This document shows positions 1-8,194 of a stretch of 24,118 nucleotides of DNA, in pieces. The DNA is from CALMNV01 sp035688975 (GTDB taxonomy: Bacteria; Actinomycetota; Actinomycetes; Actinomycetales; Dermatophilaceae): contig NZ_DASSMH010000117.1 of the NCBI RefSeq assembly GCF_035688975.1, forward strand, positions 1 through 24,118, given 5' to 3'. The translations under genes were made by a program, and so were the position numbers. The first letter of the stretch is position 1. The number at the start of each line of letters is the position of its first letter. The notes below the pieces were generated by a model, which was not told the origin of the DNA, ran no database searches, and saw only the letters and a program-made list of their open reading frames with translations.

Positions 1-1350
1 ATCACGACCAAGGACATCAAGTACGCCGTGGCGCGCTCGCTGGACAAGGACACCTTCCCCAACGGCCCGACGTACTTCAAGGACTTCCTCGCCGGGGTGC
101 CCAAGGGCTACTCGGTTTACAAGGACAAGAGCCTGGCAGGCGTCACGTCCATCGAGACGCCGGACGACAAGACCATCGTCTTCCACCTCAGCAAGCCGTT
201 CGGTGGCTTCGACTACTTCGCCCAGCTCTCCTCGACCGCGCCGGTGCCGCAGGCCAAGGACACTGGCGCGAAGTACAAGGAGCACGTCATCTCCAGTGGG
301 CCGTACAAGTTCACCACCTACCAGCCCGGCAAGCGGCTCGAGCTCGACCGCAACCCCAACTACGACCCCAAGACCGACCCCGACTCCGGACGCAAGGCCC
401 TGCCCGACAAGATCACCGTCGAGATCGGGGTCAACGCCGCGGACCTCGACAACCGGCTCCAGTCGGGCGACCTCGACGTCGACCTCGCCGGCACCGGCGT
501 CCAGGCCGCGGCCCAGGGCAAGATCCTCGCCAACCCCCAGCTCAGGGCCAAGTCGGACAACCCCTCCACGGCCCGGACCAACTACGCGCAGATCAACACG
601 GACGTCGCGCCCCTCGACAACCTCGACTGCCGCAAGGCCGTCCTGCTCGCCTACGACAAGACCGGCTACCAGCGGGCCTACGGCGGCGCCACCGGTGGCG
701 ACATCGCGACGAGCCTCATGCCGCCCGGCGTGCCGGGCCACGTCGACATCGACCTCTACGGCGCCAAGTCCAAGCCGCAGGGTGACCCCGAGGGAGCCAA
801 GGCCGCGCTGGCCAAGTGCGGCAAGCCCGACGGCTTCGAGACGAACATCTCGTTCCGGTCGGAGCGGCCGAAGGAGCGGGCGGTCGTCGAGTCGCTCCAG
901 CAGTCGCTCGCCAAGGTCGGGATCAAGCTGACCCTCAAGGGCTACCCGGCGGGCGACTACTTCAAGCTGTATGCCGGCAAGCCCGACTTCGCCAAGGCCA
1001 ACGGCCTCGGCCTGCTCGTCATGAGCTGGGGCGCCGACTGGCCGGACGGCTTCGGCTTCCTGAGCCAGATCGTCGACAGCCGCGTCATCCGCCCGGCCGG
1101 CAACACCAACCTCGGCATCAAGCTGCCCGAGGTGGACAAGCTCGTCGACCAGGCACTCGCCGAGAACGACATCGGCAAGCGCGAGGCCATCTGGGGCAAC
1201 GTCGACAAGGTGGTCATGGACAACGCCGAGGTCCTCCCGGGGGTGTGGCCCAAGGCGCTGCTCTTCCGCCCCGACACCCTGACCAACGTCTTCGTCACGG
1301 ACGGCTACAACATGTACGACTACACGGCGTTGGGCACGACGAACAAGTAG
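1..1350 (+). CDS. ABC transporter solute-binding protein, family 5 (peptide/nickel type), 5' truncated by the window edge
   Basis: The frame is open from base 1, so the start and any lipoprotein signal lie upstream; 449 residues remain, ending at TAG. The protein reads as the C-terminal three quarters of a DppA/OppA-type periplasmic or lipid-anchored binding protein (SBP_bac_5). Visible family features are the opening stretch DIKYAVARSLD (the usual 'edVkysleR' region), SSGPYKF followed by R-x-P-x-Y around residues 97-122, and a C-terminal region with SWGADWPDG. It should capture an oligopeptide or similar ligand outside the membrane and deliver it to the permease encoded 113 bp downstream. 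Substrate cannot be told from sequence. Family assignment is secure. Confidence 0.93.
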   Translation: MTTKDIKYAVARSLDKDTFPNGPTYFKDFLAGVPKGYSVYKDKSLAGVTSIETPDDKTIVFHLSKPFGGFDYFAQLSSTAPVPQAKDTGAKYKEHVISSGPYKFTTYQPGKRLELDRNPNYDPKTDPDSGRKALPDKITVEIGVNAADLDNRLQSGDLDVDLAGTGVQAAAQGKILANPQLRAKSDNPSTARTNYAQINTDVAPLDNLDCRKAVLLAYDKTGYQRAYGGATGGDIATSLMPPGVPGHVDIDLYGAKSKPQGDPEGAKAALAKCGKPDGFETNISFRSERPKERAVVESLQQSLAKVGIKLTLKGYPAGDYFKLYAGKPDFAKANGLGLLVMSWGADWPDGFGFLSQIVDSRVIRPAGNTNLGIKLPEVDKLVDQALAENDIGKREAIWGNVDKVVMDNAEVLPGVWPKALLFRPDTLTNVFVTDGYNMYDYTALGTTNK

Positions 1351-1412
1351 GCCCGCGGAGACCCAGACCGACACCCAGCCCCTTCAGCGAAGGAAGGTGA
1401 AGGCGTGAAGGC

Positions 1413-1446
1413 GGCGGCAACCCACCGATCGAGGTCGGCTGCCGCC
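1413..1446 (+). promoter_or_regulatory. Inverted repeat between binding-protein and permease genes, possible attenuating hairpin
   Basis: GGCGGCA (1413-1419) pairs with TGCCGCC (1440-1446), and inside it CCGA (1425-1428) pairs with TCGG (1435-1438). A smaller stem, CCTTC-AGC-GAAGG, precedes it at 1381-1393. Hairpins at this place in binding-protein-dependent operons often stabilise the binding-protein message or dampen read-through into the permease. There is no U-tract, so a full terminator is unlikely. The role is inferred from position. Confidence 0.35.
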
Positions 1447-1463
1447 CCCTTCGGCCGAGCACT

Positions 1464-2477
1464 GTGCTGACGTACATGATCCGGCGCGTCATCGGCGCCG
1501 TCGTCCTGCTCTTCATCGTGACCGCGGTCGTCTTCGTCATCTTCTTCCTCGTCCCGCGCATCGGCGGGGCGAGCGTGGACGACCTCGCCTCGCGCTACGT
1601 GGGCAAGAGCGCCGGTGCCGAGCAGATCCACCAGACGGCCGTCCGGCTGGGCTTCACCGACCCGATCTGGGTCCAGTACGGCCGCTTCGCCAAGGGCATC
1701 GTCGCCGGCGCGGACTACGACTACGGCGCCGGCGTGGAGCACTGCCCCGCACCGTGCCTCGGCTACTCGTTCCTCACGCAGAACCCCGTCCTGCCGGACC
1801 TGCTCGACCGGCTCCCCGTCACCCTCTCGCTGGCGTCCGGCGCGGCCTTCCTCTGGCTCCTCGGCGGCGTCGCCACCGGCGTGCTGTCGGCGCTGCGGCG
1901 CGGCAGCGTCCTCGACCGCAGCGCGATGGGCGTCGCCCTCGCCGGCGTCTCCCTGCCGATCTTCTTCACCGGCCTGCTCAGCCTGTCCATCTTCAGCTAC
2001 GGCCTCGGCTGGACCGCGCCCGGCGGCGCCAACCCGATGGCGGCGAGCAGCCCGTGGGACTGGGCCTACCGCCTGCTCCTCCCGTGGATCACGCTCGCCT
2101 TCCTCTACGCGGCGGCATACGCCCGGCTCACGCGAGCCGGGATGCTCGAGACGATGAACGAGGACTACATCCGCACCGCCCGGGCCAAGGGACTGCGCGA
2201 GCGCGAGGTCGTGGTCAAGCACGGCCTGCGCGCCGCCCTCACCCCGATCCTCACCATCTTCGGCCTCGACCTCGGCCTCCTGCTGGGTGGCGCGATCCTC
2301 ACCGAGACGACGTTCTCGCTGCCCGGCATCGGCCAGTACGCCGTCCAGGCCGTGACCAACAACGACCTGCCCAAGGTCCTCGGCGTGACGCTGCTCGGCG
2401 CCGCCTTCATCATCGTGGCCAACCTTGTCGTGGACCTGCTGTATGCCGTTGTCGACCCGAGGGTGCGTGCCGCATGA
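1464..2477 (+). CDS. ABC transporter permease, DppB/OppB type
   Basis: A 337-residue inner-membrane permease of the binding-protein-dependent type (BPD_transp_1). An N-terminal membrane helix (about 10-31) is followed by a roughly 80-residue extracytoplasmic segment typical of DppB-like subunits. The membrane core starts near residue 115. The EAA coupling loop, which contacts the ATPases, is at about 226-256 (AGMLETMNEDYIRTARAKG). The C-terminus DPRVR is the usual family ending. GTG at 1464 was chosen; ATG at 1476 is an alternative and neither has a strong ribosome-binding site. The TGA overlaps the next gene's ATG (ATGA), so translation is probably coupled. No DppC-type partner permease follows, which is unusual. 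Confidence 0.93.
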   Translation: MLTYMIRRVIGAVVLLFIVTAVVFVIFFLVPRIGGASVDDLASRYVGKSAGAEQIHQTAVRLGFTDPIWVQYGRFAKGIVAGADYDYGAGVEHCPAPCLGYSFLTQNPVLPDLLDRLPVTLSLASGAAFLWLLGGVATGVLSALRRGSVLDRSAMGVALAGVSLPIFFTGLLSLSIFSYGLGWTAPGGANPMAASSPWDWAYRLLLPWITLAFLYAAAYARLTRAGMLETMNEDYIRTARAKGLREREVVVKHGLRAALTPILTIFGLDLGLLLGGAILTETTFSLPGIGQYAVQAVTNNDLPKVLGVTLLGAAFIIVANLVVDLLYAVVDPRVRAA

Positions 2478-3589
2478 CCGAGGCCCAGACCACCACCCGG
2501 GCCGCCGACCCCTCGAGGTTCGGGTCGCTGTCGCCCGTCGAGGGCATCGGCGGCCTCGGCAGGCCGCCGGCCGACGCGTTCCTGTCCGTGCGCGACCTGC
2601 GGGTCCACTTCCCCACCGACGACGGGCTCGTCAAGTCCGTCGACGGCCTGTCCTTCGACGTCGCCCGCGGACGCACGCTCGGCATCGTCGGCGAGTCCGG
2701 CTCCGGCAAGAGCGTGACGAGCATGTCGATCATGGGGCTGCACAAGCCGGGCACGGTCCGGATGACCGGCTCCATCCTGCTCGACGGGCAGGAGCTCGTC
2801 GGAGCGGACCCCGACACGGTCCGCGGCCTGCGCGGCAAGCGGATGGCGATGATCTTCCAGGACCCGCTGTCGGCGATGCACCCCTTCTACACGGTGGGCC
2901 ACCAGATCATCGAGGCCTACCAGGTGCACCACAACGTCAGCCGGGCGGTGGCCCGCAAGCACGCCATCGACATGCTCGACCGGGTCGGCATCCCGCAGCC
3001 CCGCTCGCGGGTCGACGACTACCCCCACCAGTTCTCGGGCGGCATGCGGCAACGCGCCATGATCGCGATGGCCCTCTCGTGCGACCCCGAGCTGCTCATA
3101 GCCGACGAGCCGACGACGGCGCTCGACGTGACGGTCCAGGCGCAGATCCTCGACCTCATCCGCGACCTGCAGGGCGAGTTCAACTCAGCGGTCATCCTCA
3201 TCACGCACGACCTCGGCGTCGTCGCCGAGATCGCCGACGACATCCTGGTCATGTATGCCGGTCGCGCCGTCGAGTACAGCGCGGCGGAGCAGATCTTCGA
3301 GCGCCCCCAGCAGCCCTACACCTGGGGTCTGCTCGCCTCGATGCCCCGCATGGACCGGGACCGGATCGAGCGCCTCCGGCCCATCCGCGGGACCCCTCCG
3401 AGCCTCATCAACGTGCCACCCGGCTGTCCCTTCCACCCCCGGTGCGCCTACGCCCACCTCACGGAAGGCCTCAGCCAGACCGTGCGGCCGCCCTTCCGCG
3501 AGGTGCTGCCGGCGCACCACATCGCCTGCCACCTCACCGCGGAGCAGCGGCGCGACATCTGGGACCACGACGTGCGGGACACGCTGTGA
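2474..3589 (+). CDS. ABC transporter ATP-binding protein, DppD/OppD type
   Basis: A 371-residue cytoplasmic ATPase that powers the permease. Walker A GESGSGKS is at 73-80, the Q-loop glutamine at about 129, the signature FSGGMRQ at 187-193, Walker B LLIADE at 207-212, and the H-loop histidine at 245. The C-terminal oligopeptide-transporter extension (about 285-371) carries the GCPFHPRC cysteine pair (C318, C324) and a later C352. In some DppD proteins such cysteines bind an iron-sulfur cluster; that is family knowledge and not shown here. ATG 2474 overlaps the permease stop by 4 nt, and the gene's own stop overlaps the next GTG by 4 nt. The N-terminus is about 35 residues longer than the core fold needs. 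Confidence 0.95.
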   Translation: MTEAQTTTRAADPSRFGSLSPVEGIGGLGRPPADAFLSVRDLRVHFPTDDGLVKSVDGLSFDVARGRTLGIVGESGSGKSVTSMSIMGLHKPGTVRMTGSILLDGQELVGADPDTVRGLRGKRMAMIFQDPLSAMHPFYTVGHQIIEAYQVHHNVSRAVARKHAIDMLDRVGIPQPRSRVDDYPHQFSGGMRQRAMIAMALSCDPELLIADEPTTALDVTVQAQILDLIRDLQGEFNSAVILITHDLGVVAEIADDILVMYAGRAVEYSAAEQIFERPQQPYTWGLLASMPRMDRDRIERLRPIRGTPPSLINVPPGCPFHPRCAYAHLTEGLSQTVRPPFREVLPAHHIACHLTAEQRRDIWDHDVRDTL

Positions 3590-4665
3590 GCACGGACATC
3601 GGGGCGAGCGGGGCGAGCCGGGCGAGCGCCTCCGGCGACGCGCTGCTGTCGGTGACCGGCCTGACGAAGCACTTCCCCATCCGCCGCGGGCTGCTCCAGC
3701 GCCAGGTCGGCGCGGTCCAGGCCGTCGACGGCGTCACGTTCGACCTCGCCCCCGGCGAGACCCTCTCCCTCGTCGGGGAGTCGGGGTGCGGCAAGACGAC
3801 GACGGGGCGGATGCTCACCCGCCTGCTCGAGCCGACCGACGGCACGATCGTCTTCGAAGGCCGCGACATCACGCACCTGTCGATGGGCCGGATGCGGCCG
3901 CTGCGGCGCGACGTGCAGATGATCTTCCAGGACCCGTACTCGTCGCTCAACCCACGGCACACCGTCGGGACGATCGTCGGCGCGCCGTTCCACCTGCAGG
4001 GCGTCACGACCGAGAAGGGCATCAAGCGCACCGTCCAGGACCTGCTCGAGCTCGTCGGCCTCAACCCCGAGCACTACAACCGCTACCCGCACGAGTTCTC
4101 CGGAGGCCAGCGCCAGCGCATCGGCATCGCCCGCGCACTTGCGCTCAACCCCAAGCTCATCGTCGCGGACGAGCCGGTGTCGGCCCTCGACGTCTCGATC
4201 CAGGCGCAGGTGATCAACCTCCTCGAGGACCTTCAGGAGGAGTTCGGGCTGACCTACATCGTCATCGCGCACGACCTGTCCGTCGTACGGCACATGTCCG
4301 ACCGGGTCGCGGTCATGTACCTCGGCAACCTCGTCGAGCTGACCGACCGCGACTCGCTCTACGCCCGCCCGATGCACCCCTACACGACCGCGCTCCTGTC
4401 GGCCGTGCCCATCCCGGACACCAGACGGCGCAGCCGGCGAGAGCGGATCCGCCTGCAGGGCGACGTGCCCAGCCCGATCGACCCACCGCCCGCCTGCCGG
4501 TTCCACACCCGGTGCTGGAAGGCCCAGGAGGTGTGCCGCACCGTGACCCCCCAGCTCGTCGAGCTGCAGCCGGGTCACCGGGTGGCGTGCCACTTCCCCG
4601 AGAACATCGAGGTCCCCACCCCCGCGGCGACGCCCGACTCCCCTGCCGCGAAGTCGACCGGCTGA
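3586..4665 (+). CDS. ABC transporter ATP-binding protein, DppF/OppF type
   Basis: A 359-residue second ATPase, expected to pair with the preceding one as a heterodimer. Walker A GESGCGKT lies at 64-71, QDPYSSLNP at 115-123, signature FSGGQRQ at 171-177, Walker B LIVADE at 191-196, and the switch histidine at 229. The C-terminal extension has cysteines 304, 310, 317 and 335 in the usual CRFHTRC arrangement. The GTG start at 3586 overlaps the upstream TGA (GTGA), which decides the start. It is the last gene of the operon; a strong hairpin lies 10 bp after its stop. Confidence 0.95.
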   Translation: MSTDIGASGASRASASGDALLSVTGLTKHFPIRRGLLQRQVGAVQAVDGVTFDLAPGETLSLVGESGCGKTTTGRMLTRLLEPTDGTIVFEGRDITHLSMGRMRPLRRDVQMIFQDPYSSLNPRHTVGTIVGAPFHLQGVTTEKGIKRTVQDLLELVGLNPEHYNRYPHEFSGGQRQRIGIARALALNPKLIVADEPVSALDVSIQAQVINLLEDLQEEFGLTYIVIAHDLSVVRHMSDRVAVMYLGNLVELTDRDSLYARPMHPYTTALLSAVPIPDTRRRSRRERIRLQGDVPSPIDPPPACRFHTRCWKAQEVCRTVTPQLVELQPGHRVACHFPENIEVPTPAATPDSPAAKSTG

Positions 4666-4674
4666 TCGAGCGGA

Positions 4675-4711
4675 CGGACCGGGAGCGCCCACGTGCGCGG
4701 CCCCCGGTCCG
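4675..4711. terminator. Bidirectional terminator-like hairpin between convergent genes
   Basis: A 9-bp stem, C+GGACCGGG (4675-4683) with CCCGGTCC+G (4703-4711), encloses a second stem GCGC (4685-4688)/GCGC (4695-4698). It lies exactly between the ABC operon stop (4665) and the stop of the convergent Tat-exported gene (4724). There is no T-tract, as is common in high-G+C actinobacteria. Confidence 0.65.
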
Positions 4712-4723
4712 GCCGTGCGGCGG

Positions 4724-5209
4724 TCAGGCCATCAGGCGGGTGCCCTCGAACGTGCCGGTGTGCCGGTCCAGCACGGCGCCCGTCGCGGCGTCGGTCACCT
4801 TGATCGTGAAGGTGCCCATGATCCGGTTGCCCCGGAGCCGCCCGCGTGGCCGGATCTCGACGACGACGCCCGGCTGACCGTTCATGGGCGGCACCCCGAC
4901 GAGGAAGAGCGCCCGGAACGCCCCGTCCTCCCCCGTCCGCCTCCACGTCCCTGCGCCCACCCCGGTGGGTGGGTTGACCTCCACGCTGACCAGGGTGCCG
5001 CCTGCTCCCAGGACGACCACGGCCTGGCCCCGGCCGTCGGGCCCGGGCGTGTCCTCCACGTGGGTGACCAGCCAGCTGCCGACGAGGCCCCCGTGGTCGT
5101 CGTCGTCCGCCATCGCGGGCTGGCTTGCGGCAAGCCCAGCAACGGCCGCGACGCCCGCCGCCCCCGCGGTGCGCAGCACGTTCCGTCGCTCTAGTGTCGT
5201 CTGCTTCAT
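4724..5209 (-). CDS. Tat-exported small protein of unknown function
   Basis: A 161-residue protein with a twin-arginine signal. R8-R9 followed by NVLR precedes a hydrophobic stretch (about 14-30) ending near PAMA-DDDD, so cleavage is likely after about residue 35. The mature part is short, about 125 residues, and alternates hydrophobic and polar residues like a beta-barrel or sandwich (GSWLVTHVED, GTWRRTGEDGAF, GRLRGNRIMGTF, GTFEGTRL). I do not recognise a named family; lipocalin-like 'attenuated' folds are one possibility. Start ATG 5209 follows a GGGAGGGG purine run about 10 nt upstream. A weak -10-like TAGCAT is at 5265-5260 on this strand. Export through Tat suggests folding in the cytoplasm first. 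Confidence 0.8.
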   Translation of the reverse strand: MKQTTLERRNVLRTAGAAGVAAVAGLAASQPAMADDDDHGGLVGSWLVTHVEDTPGPDGRGQAVVVLGAGGTLVSVEVNPPTGVGAGTWRRTGEDGAFRALFLVGVPPMNGQPGVVVEIRPRGRLRGNRIMGTFTIKVTDAATGAVLDRHTGTFEGTRLMA

Positions 5210-5361
5210 CCCTTCATCCCCTCCCGGAGCGTCCGGCGCCCCGTTGCACCGGACCTTTCATGCTACGACCGCAGCCGCTCCCGGGCGATGACCTGTGCCC
5301 GGGGTCGGGCCGCCCGCACGCGTGCCGTGACGCGCGCCTCCGAAGTGGGTACACGGCCCGC

Positions 5362-6078
5362 ATGACCACAGCCGACGCCCCGCCCCGACACGACACCGTC
5401 CTGCTCGACGTCGACGGCACCCTGGTCGACTCGACGTACCACCACGCCCTGGCCTGGCATCGCGCGTTCCGGTCGCAGGGCATCGACCTGCCGATGTGGC
5501 GAGTGCATCGCGCCATCGGGATGGGCGGCGACCGGCTGGTCGGCGCGCTCGCCGGTGACGAGGTGGAGGAGCGGCTCGGCGACGCCCTGCGCGACGGCTG
5601 GGTGGCGGAGTACGACCGCCTCATCGGCGAGGTGTCGCCGCTGCCCGGGGCGGCCGACCTCGTCCGGTCGCTCACCGAGCGCGGGTTCCTCGTCGCCCTC
5701 GCGTCGTCCGGGAAGCCGCAGCATACGGACAAGGCGCTGGAGATGCTCGGCATCGCGGACCTCGTCGCGGCGGTCACGACGTCGGAGGACGCGGAGACCT
5801 CAAAGCCGGCACCGGACATCCTCCAGGTGGCGCTCGACAAGGCGGGTGGCCACAGCGCGGTCGTCCTCGGTGACTCCACCTTCGACATCGCGTCGGCTGC
5901 GCGCCTCGGCGCGCCGTGCGTCGCGATCCGCACCGGCGGTTTCGGCGTGGACGAGCTGGAACGCGCCGGAGCCGTGCTCGTCGCGGACGGCCTCGTCGAG
6001 CTCCTCCACGCCGACTGGGACGCCCTCGCGCAGGCGTCGCCGCCCGAGCGCGCCTCCGACGAGCCGCCCGTGCCCTGA
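5362..6078 (+). CDS. HAD-superfamily hydrolase (phosphatase / beta-phosphoglucomutase-like)
   Basis: A 238-residue cytoplasmic HAD hydrolase with all four motifs. Motif I is DVDGTLVDS, with nucleophile D16 and acid/base D18. Motif II is the serine in ASSGK (115-116), motif III is K148 in SKPAPD, and motif IV is GDSTFD (D171, D175). The helical cap between about 25 and 95 puts it in subfamily IA, which includes phosphoglycolate phosphatases and beta-phosphoglucomutases; the substrate cannot be read off. ATG 5362 was chosen over in-frame upstream codons because conserved sequence starts only ten residues later. TACACG sits 6 nt before ATG, an imperfect version of the leaderless pattern seen elsewhere here. 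Confidence 0.92.
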   Translation: MTTADAPPRHDTVLLDVDGTLVDSTYHHALAWHRAFRSQGIDLPMWRVHRAIGMGGDRLVGALAGDEVEERLGDALRDGWVAEYDRLIGEVSPLPGAADLVRSLTERGFLVALASSGKPQHTDKALEMLGIADLVAAVTTSEDAETSKPAPDILQVALDKAGGHSAVVLGDSTFDIASAARLGAPCVAIRTGGFGVDELERAGAVLVADGLVELLHADWDALAQASPPERASDEPPVP

Positions 6079-6105
6079 GCCGCCCCCGATGGCCTGGCCG
6101 TATGC

Positions 6106-6123
6106 CGCCCAGCTGGCTGGGCG
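6106..6123 (+). terminator. Hairpin downstream of the HAD hydrolase gene
   Basis: CGCCCAG-CTGG-CTGGGCG forms a perfect 7-bp stem with a 4-nt loop, 27 bp after the HAD stop codon. No T-tract follows. The position fits a terminator for the gene ending at 6078. Confidence 0.55.
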
Positions 6124-6206
6124 ACGAGCGGCCGCACCTGTCGCACCCGAGCCAGCTCGTCGGCAAGGACCCGGGGCTCACCGTTCTGGGTCTCCTGGGA
6201 GCGACC

Positions 6207-6239
6207 CACAGGCTCGCGCGACGCTCCGCAGAGCCTGTG
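6207..6239. promoter_or_regulatory. 9-bp inverted repeat upstream of the PepSY-like gene
   Basis: CACAGGCTC (6207-6215) and GAGCCTGTG (6231-6239) are perfect inverted copies separated by 15 bp, about 70 bp upstream of the next ATG. The arms could be an operator for a dimeric regulator, or part of a 5' leader structure. A second small stem, CTGGC/GCCAG (6268-6272 and 6279-6283), lies between it and the ribosome-binding site. The function is open. Confidence 0.4.
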
Positions 6240-6307
6240 CACAGCCCGGGCTTCGACAGTGGGACCACTGGCAACCCCGCCAGATCCCCCAAGGAGCTGA
6301 TCGACAC

Positions 6308-6787
6308 ATGAATCAGAGGACCATCATCACATCGGGCGCGGCGATCCTGGCAGCCGCCGGCCTCGCGCTCGGCGGCGCGGCCCTGGCCAACGCCGACCAG
6401 TCGTCGGGGACCGCCCCGGCCGCGACGCAGGGAGCGTACGGGCCGGCCGGCGACGCCAACGGCGTCCAGAACGGCAACACCGACCCCAGCAAGCCGATGC
6501 GCTCGGACGAGAAGCTGCTCACCGGCGACACCGCCGCCAAGGTGACGGCCGCGGCCAAGGCCAAGGAGCCGGGGGCCACGATCGAGCGAGTGGAGACCGA
6601 CTCCGACGGCGTCTACGAGGCGCACATGGTGCGAGCCGATGGGACCCACATCATCGTCCAGGTCGACGCCTCGTATGCCGTGACCGCCGTCCAGCAGGGC
6701 GGCGCCGGGGGCGGTGCGCGCCACGGTGGACCGGCCCCGAGCTCGGGCAGCACGGAGGGAGGGTCGTCCACCGGCACCGCGAGCTGA
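6308..6787 (+). CDS. Secreted PepSY-like protein
   Basis: A 159-residue protein with a clear Sec signal peptide: the hydrophobic core is about 8-26 and the likely cut is after ANA at residue 29. A short acidic-polar region leads to a domain of about 60 residues (65-128): LLTGDTAAKVTAAA, then ATIERVETDSDGVYEAHM, then the beta-strand HIIVQVDASYAV. This helix-strand-strand pattern is that of PepSY-type domains, usually linked to inhibition of extracytoplasmic proteases. The C-terminus (130-159) is a Gly/Ser-rich tail. The start is fixed by AAGGAG at 6291-6296, 11 nt before ATG. The last codons and the stop lie in a 19-bp tandem duplication. Confidence 0.85.
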   Translation: MNQRTIITSGAAILAAAGLALGGAALANADQSSGTAPAATQGAYGPAGDANGVQNGNTDPSKPMRSDEKLLTGDTAAKVTAAAKAKEPGATIERVETDSDGVYEAHMVRADGTHIIVQVDASYAVTAVQQGGAGGGARHGGPAPSSGSTEGGSSTGTAS

Positions 6788-6810
6788 CCGCGGCACCGCG
6801 AGCTGACCGC
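6773..6810 (+). repeat. Perfect 19-bp tandem duplication spanning a stop codon
   Basis: The 19-mer GGCACCGCGAGCTGACCGC occurs at 6773-6791 and again at 6792-6810 with no mismatch. The first copy contains the last four codons and the TGA of the PepSY-like gene; the second is outside the gene. Lack of divergence suggests a recent slippage event. Confidence 0.95.
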
Positions 6811-6817
6811 GGCCACC

Positions 6818-6847
6818 CCGGGGAGGGCGGCCACCCGCCCTCCCCGG
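6818..6847. terminator. Strong bidirectional terminator hairpin
   Basis: A perfect 13-bp stem (6818-6830 with 6835-6847) closes a 4-nt CCAC loop. It sits between two convergent genes, the PepSY-like gene ending at 6787 and the AI-2E gene ending at 6852. It is the most stable hairpin I found in the window and very probably serves both genes. Confidence 0.8.
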
Positions 6848-6851
6848 TCCT

Positions 6852-8072
6852 TCACGACCTGCCGCCGGGCGCGACCGGCGGCAGGCGTGGTCCCGCCTGC
6901 GTCTCCTCCTCGCTGGACTCGCCCTCGTCATCGTCGTCGGGCCCCGTGTCGAGCGATGCCAGCTCCGGCACCAGCTCGTGCCGCCTGCTGAAGGTGTCGA
7001 GGATGGACAGGGCCACCGCCGCCATCGGGATGCCGATGAGCGCGCCGATCGGGCCGAACAGCGCGGCGCCGACGATGACGGAGCCGAGGGCGACGGCCGG
7101 GTGGACGTCCATCGTCCGCTGGCTCACCCTCGGGGTGAAGACGTAGTTCTCGACCTGTTGGTACACGGTGGCGAAGAGCACGATCCACAGGGCCGTGCTC
7201 GGCTGGCCGAGGAGCGTGAAGAGCGCCGGCAGCGCCACGCCGATGTAGGTGCCGATGGTGGGGATGAACTGCCCGACGATGCCGGCGAAGACCCCGAGCG
7301 GGAGCCAGAACGGCACGTCGACCAGCCAGAAGAACGCGACGTGGAAGACCGACGAGAGCGCGGCGAGGACGAGCTTGGAGATCACGTAGCCGCCGGTCTT
7401 CTCCACCGACGTCGTCCAGACCGTGTTGAACACCCGCTGGTAGCGCGGCGGCAGCCACGAGCCGATGCGTTGGCGTAGCCGCGGGCTGTCTGCGGACAGG
7501 TAGAACGCGAAGACGAGGATGGTCAGCGAGTCGAAGACGAAGGTGAGCAGGGACCCGAAGATTCCGAGGATGCCCCCGCCGTACTTGCCGGCCAGCTCGC
7601 CGATCCGGTCGGGCGTGAGGGCGAGGGCCTGCTGGATCTGCGCGATGTCGAAGGTCGTGCCCAGCCGCGCGTTGACCCAGGCCAGCGCGGCCGTGCCGGC
7701 CGCCGGCAGCTGCTCGCCCAGCGCCGACAGCTGCGCGACGAACACCGCTCCGAAGAGCTCGGCCAGCGCGCCGAGGACCACGACCATCGTGAGCATGGTG
7801 AGGCCCGTCGCGAGCCCGCGTCGCAGTCCGCGCGTGTTGAGCCACAGCACGACGGGCTCCATGGCGATGGACAGCAGCCACGCGAGCAGCAGCAGGAAGA
7901 GGAAGGACCCGGTCGCGGTGAAGGCCCAGTCCGCCACCCGCAGCAGCACGAGCGCGGTGATGACGATGAGTACGGCGCGGCGGACGCTGCTCGGGGTGAT
8001 GGCGACCCACTGCGGTGCTGGCTGCGTCGAAATGGGACGTCGGGTGGTGCGGGGGTGCTCGTGCTCGGTCAC
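6852..8072 (-). CDS. AI-2E family transporter (PF01594-type membrane protein)
   Basis: A 406-residue membrane protein of the AI-2 exporter / PerM-like superfamily. Paired helices occur at about 33-50 and 55-76, then 88-112. A soluble section (about 115-165) follows, and a second membrane block runs from 165 to 365. Family landmarks are YLSAD after the helix at 183-193, GQFIPTIGTYIG at about 267-278, YQQVENYVFTPRV at 304-316, and GPIGALIGIPM at 340-350. The family includes autoinducer-2 exporters and Na+/H+ antiporters, so the substrate is unknown. The C-terminal tail is strongly acidic (about 376-391). The GTG start at 8072 lies 7 nt after TACGCT, suggesting a leaderless message. Confidence 0.92.
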   Translation of the reverse strand: MTEHEHPRTTRRPISTQPAPQWVAITPSSVRRAVLIVITALVLLRVADWAFTATGSFLFLLLLAWLLSIAMEPVVLWLNTRGLRRGLATGLTMLTMVVVLGALAELFGAVFVAQLSALGEQLPAAGTAALAWVNARLGTTFDIAQIQQALALTPDRIGELAGKYGGGILGIFGSLLTFVFDSLTILVFAFYLSADSPRLRQRIGSWLPPRYQRVFNTVWTTSVEKTGGYVISKLVLAALSSVFHVAFFWLVDVPFWLPLGVFAGIVGQFIPTIGTYIGVALPALFTLLGQPSTALWIVLFATVYQQVENYVFTPRVSQRTMDVHPAVALGSVIVGAALFGPIGALIGIPMAAVALSILDTFSRRHELVPELASLDTGPDDDDEGESSEEETQAGPRLPPVAPGGRS

Positions 8073-8079
8073 ACTGGCG

Positions 8080-8085
8080 AGCGTA
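8080..8085 (-). promoter_or_regulatory. -10-like element for the AI-2E gene (leaderless)
   Basis: On the minus strand TACGCT ends 7 nt before GTG 8072, the spacing expected if transcription begins at the start codon. There is no ribosome-binding site in between. Confidence 0.5.
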
Positions 8086-8182
8086 CGGCTCGGCGTTTCC
8101 GTCGCCGGTGAGGCGGCGGCGACGCGCGCGACACTCCCGCCGGTTCGTCACCGGGCTCGACGTCCAGGCCGCGAGCCTGCGG

Positions 8183-8188
8183 AACAAT
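8183..8188 (+). promoter_or_regulatory. -10-like element for the flippase-domain gene (leaderless)
   Basis: AACAAT lies 6 nt before GTG 8195. TCGACG at 8157-8162 could be a weak -35, but the 20-bp gap is long. No ribosome-binding site precedes the GTG. Confidence 0.4.
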
Positions 8189-8194
8189 GGGCCG

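Noticed and set aside
1320..2222. Long open frame on the minus strand opposite the permease gene
   Set aside because: It is antisense to a clear transporter gene, rich in Arg/Gly/Asp/Glu from reversed G+C-biased codons, and has no recognisable domain.
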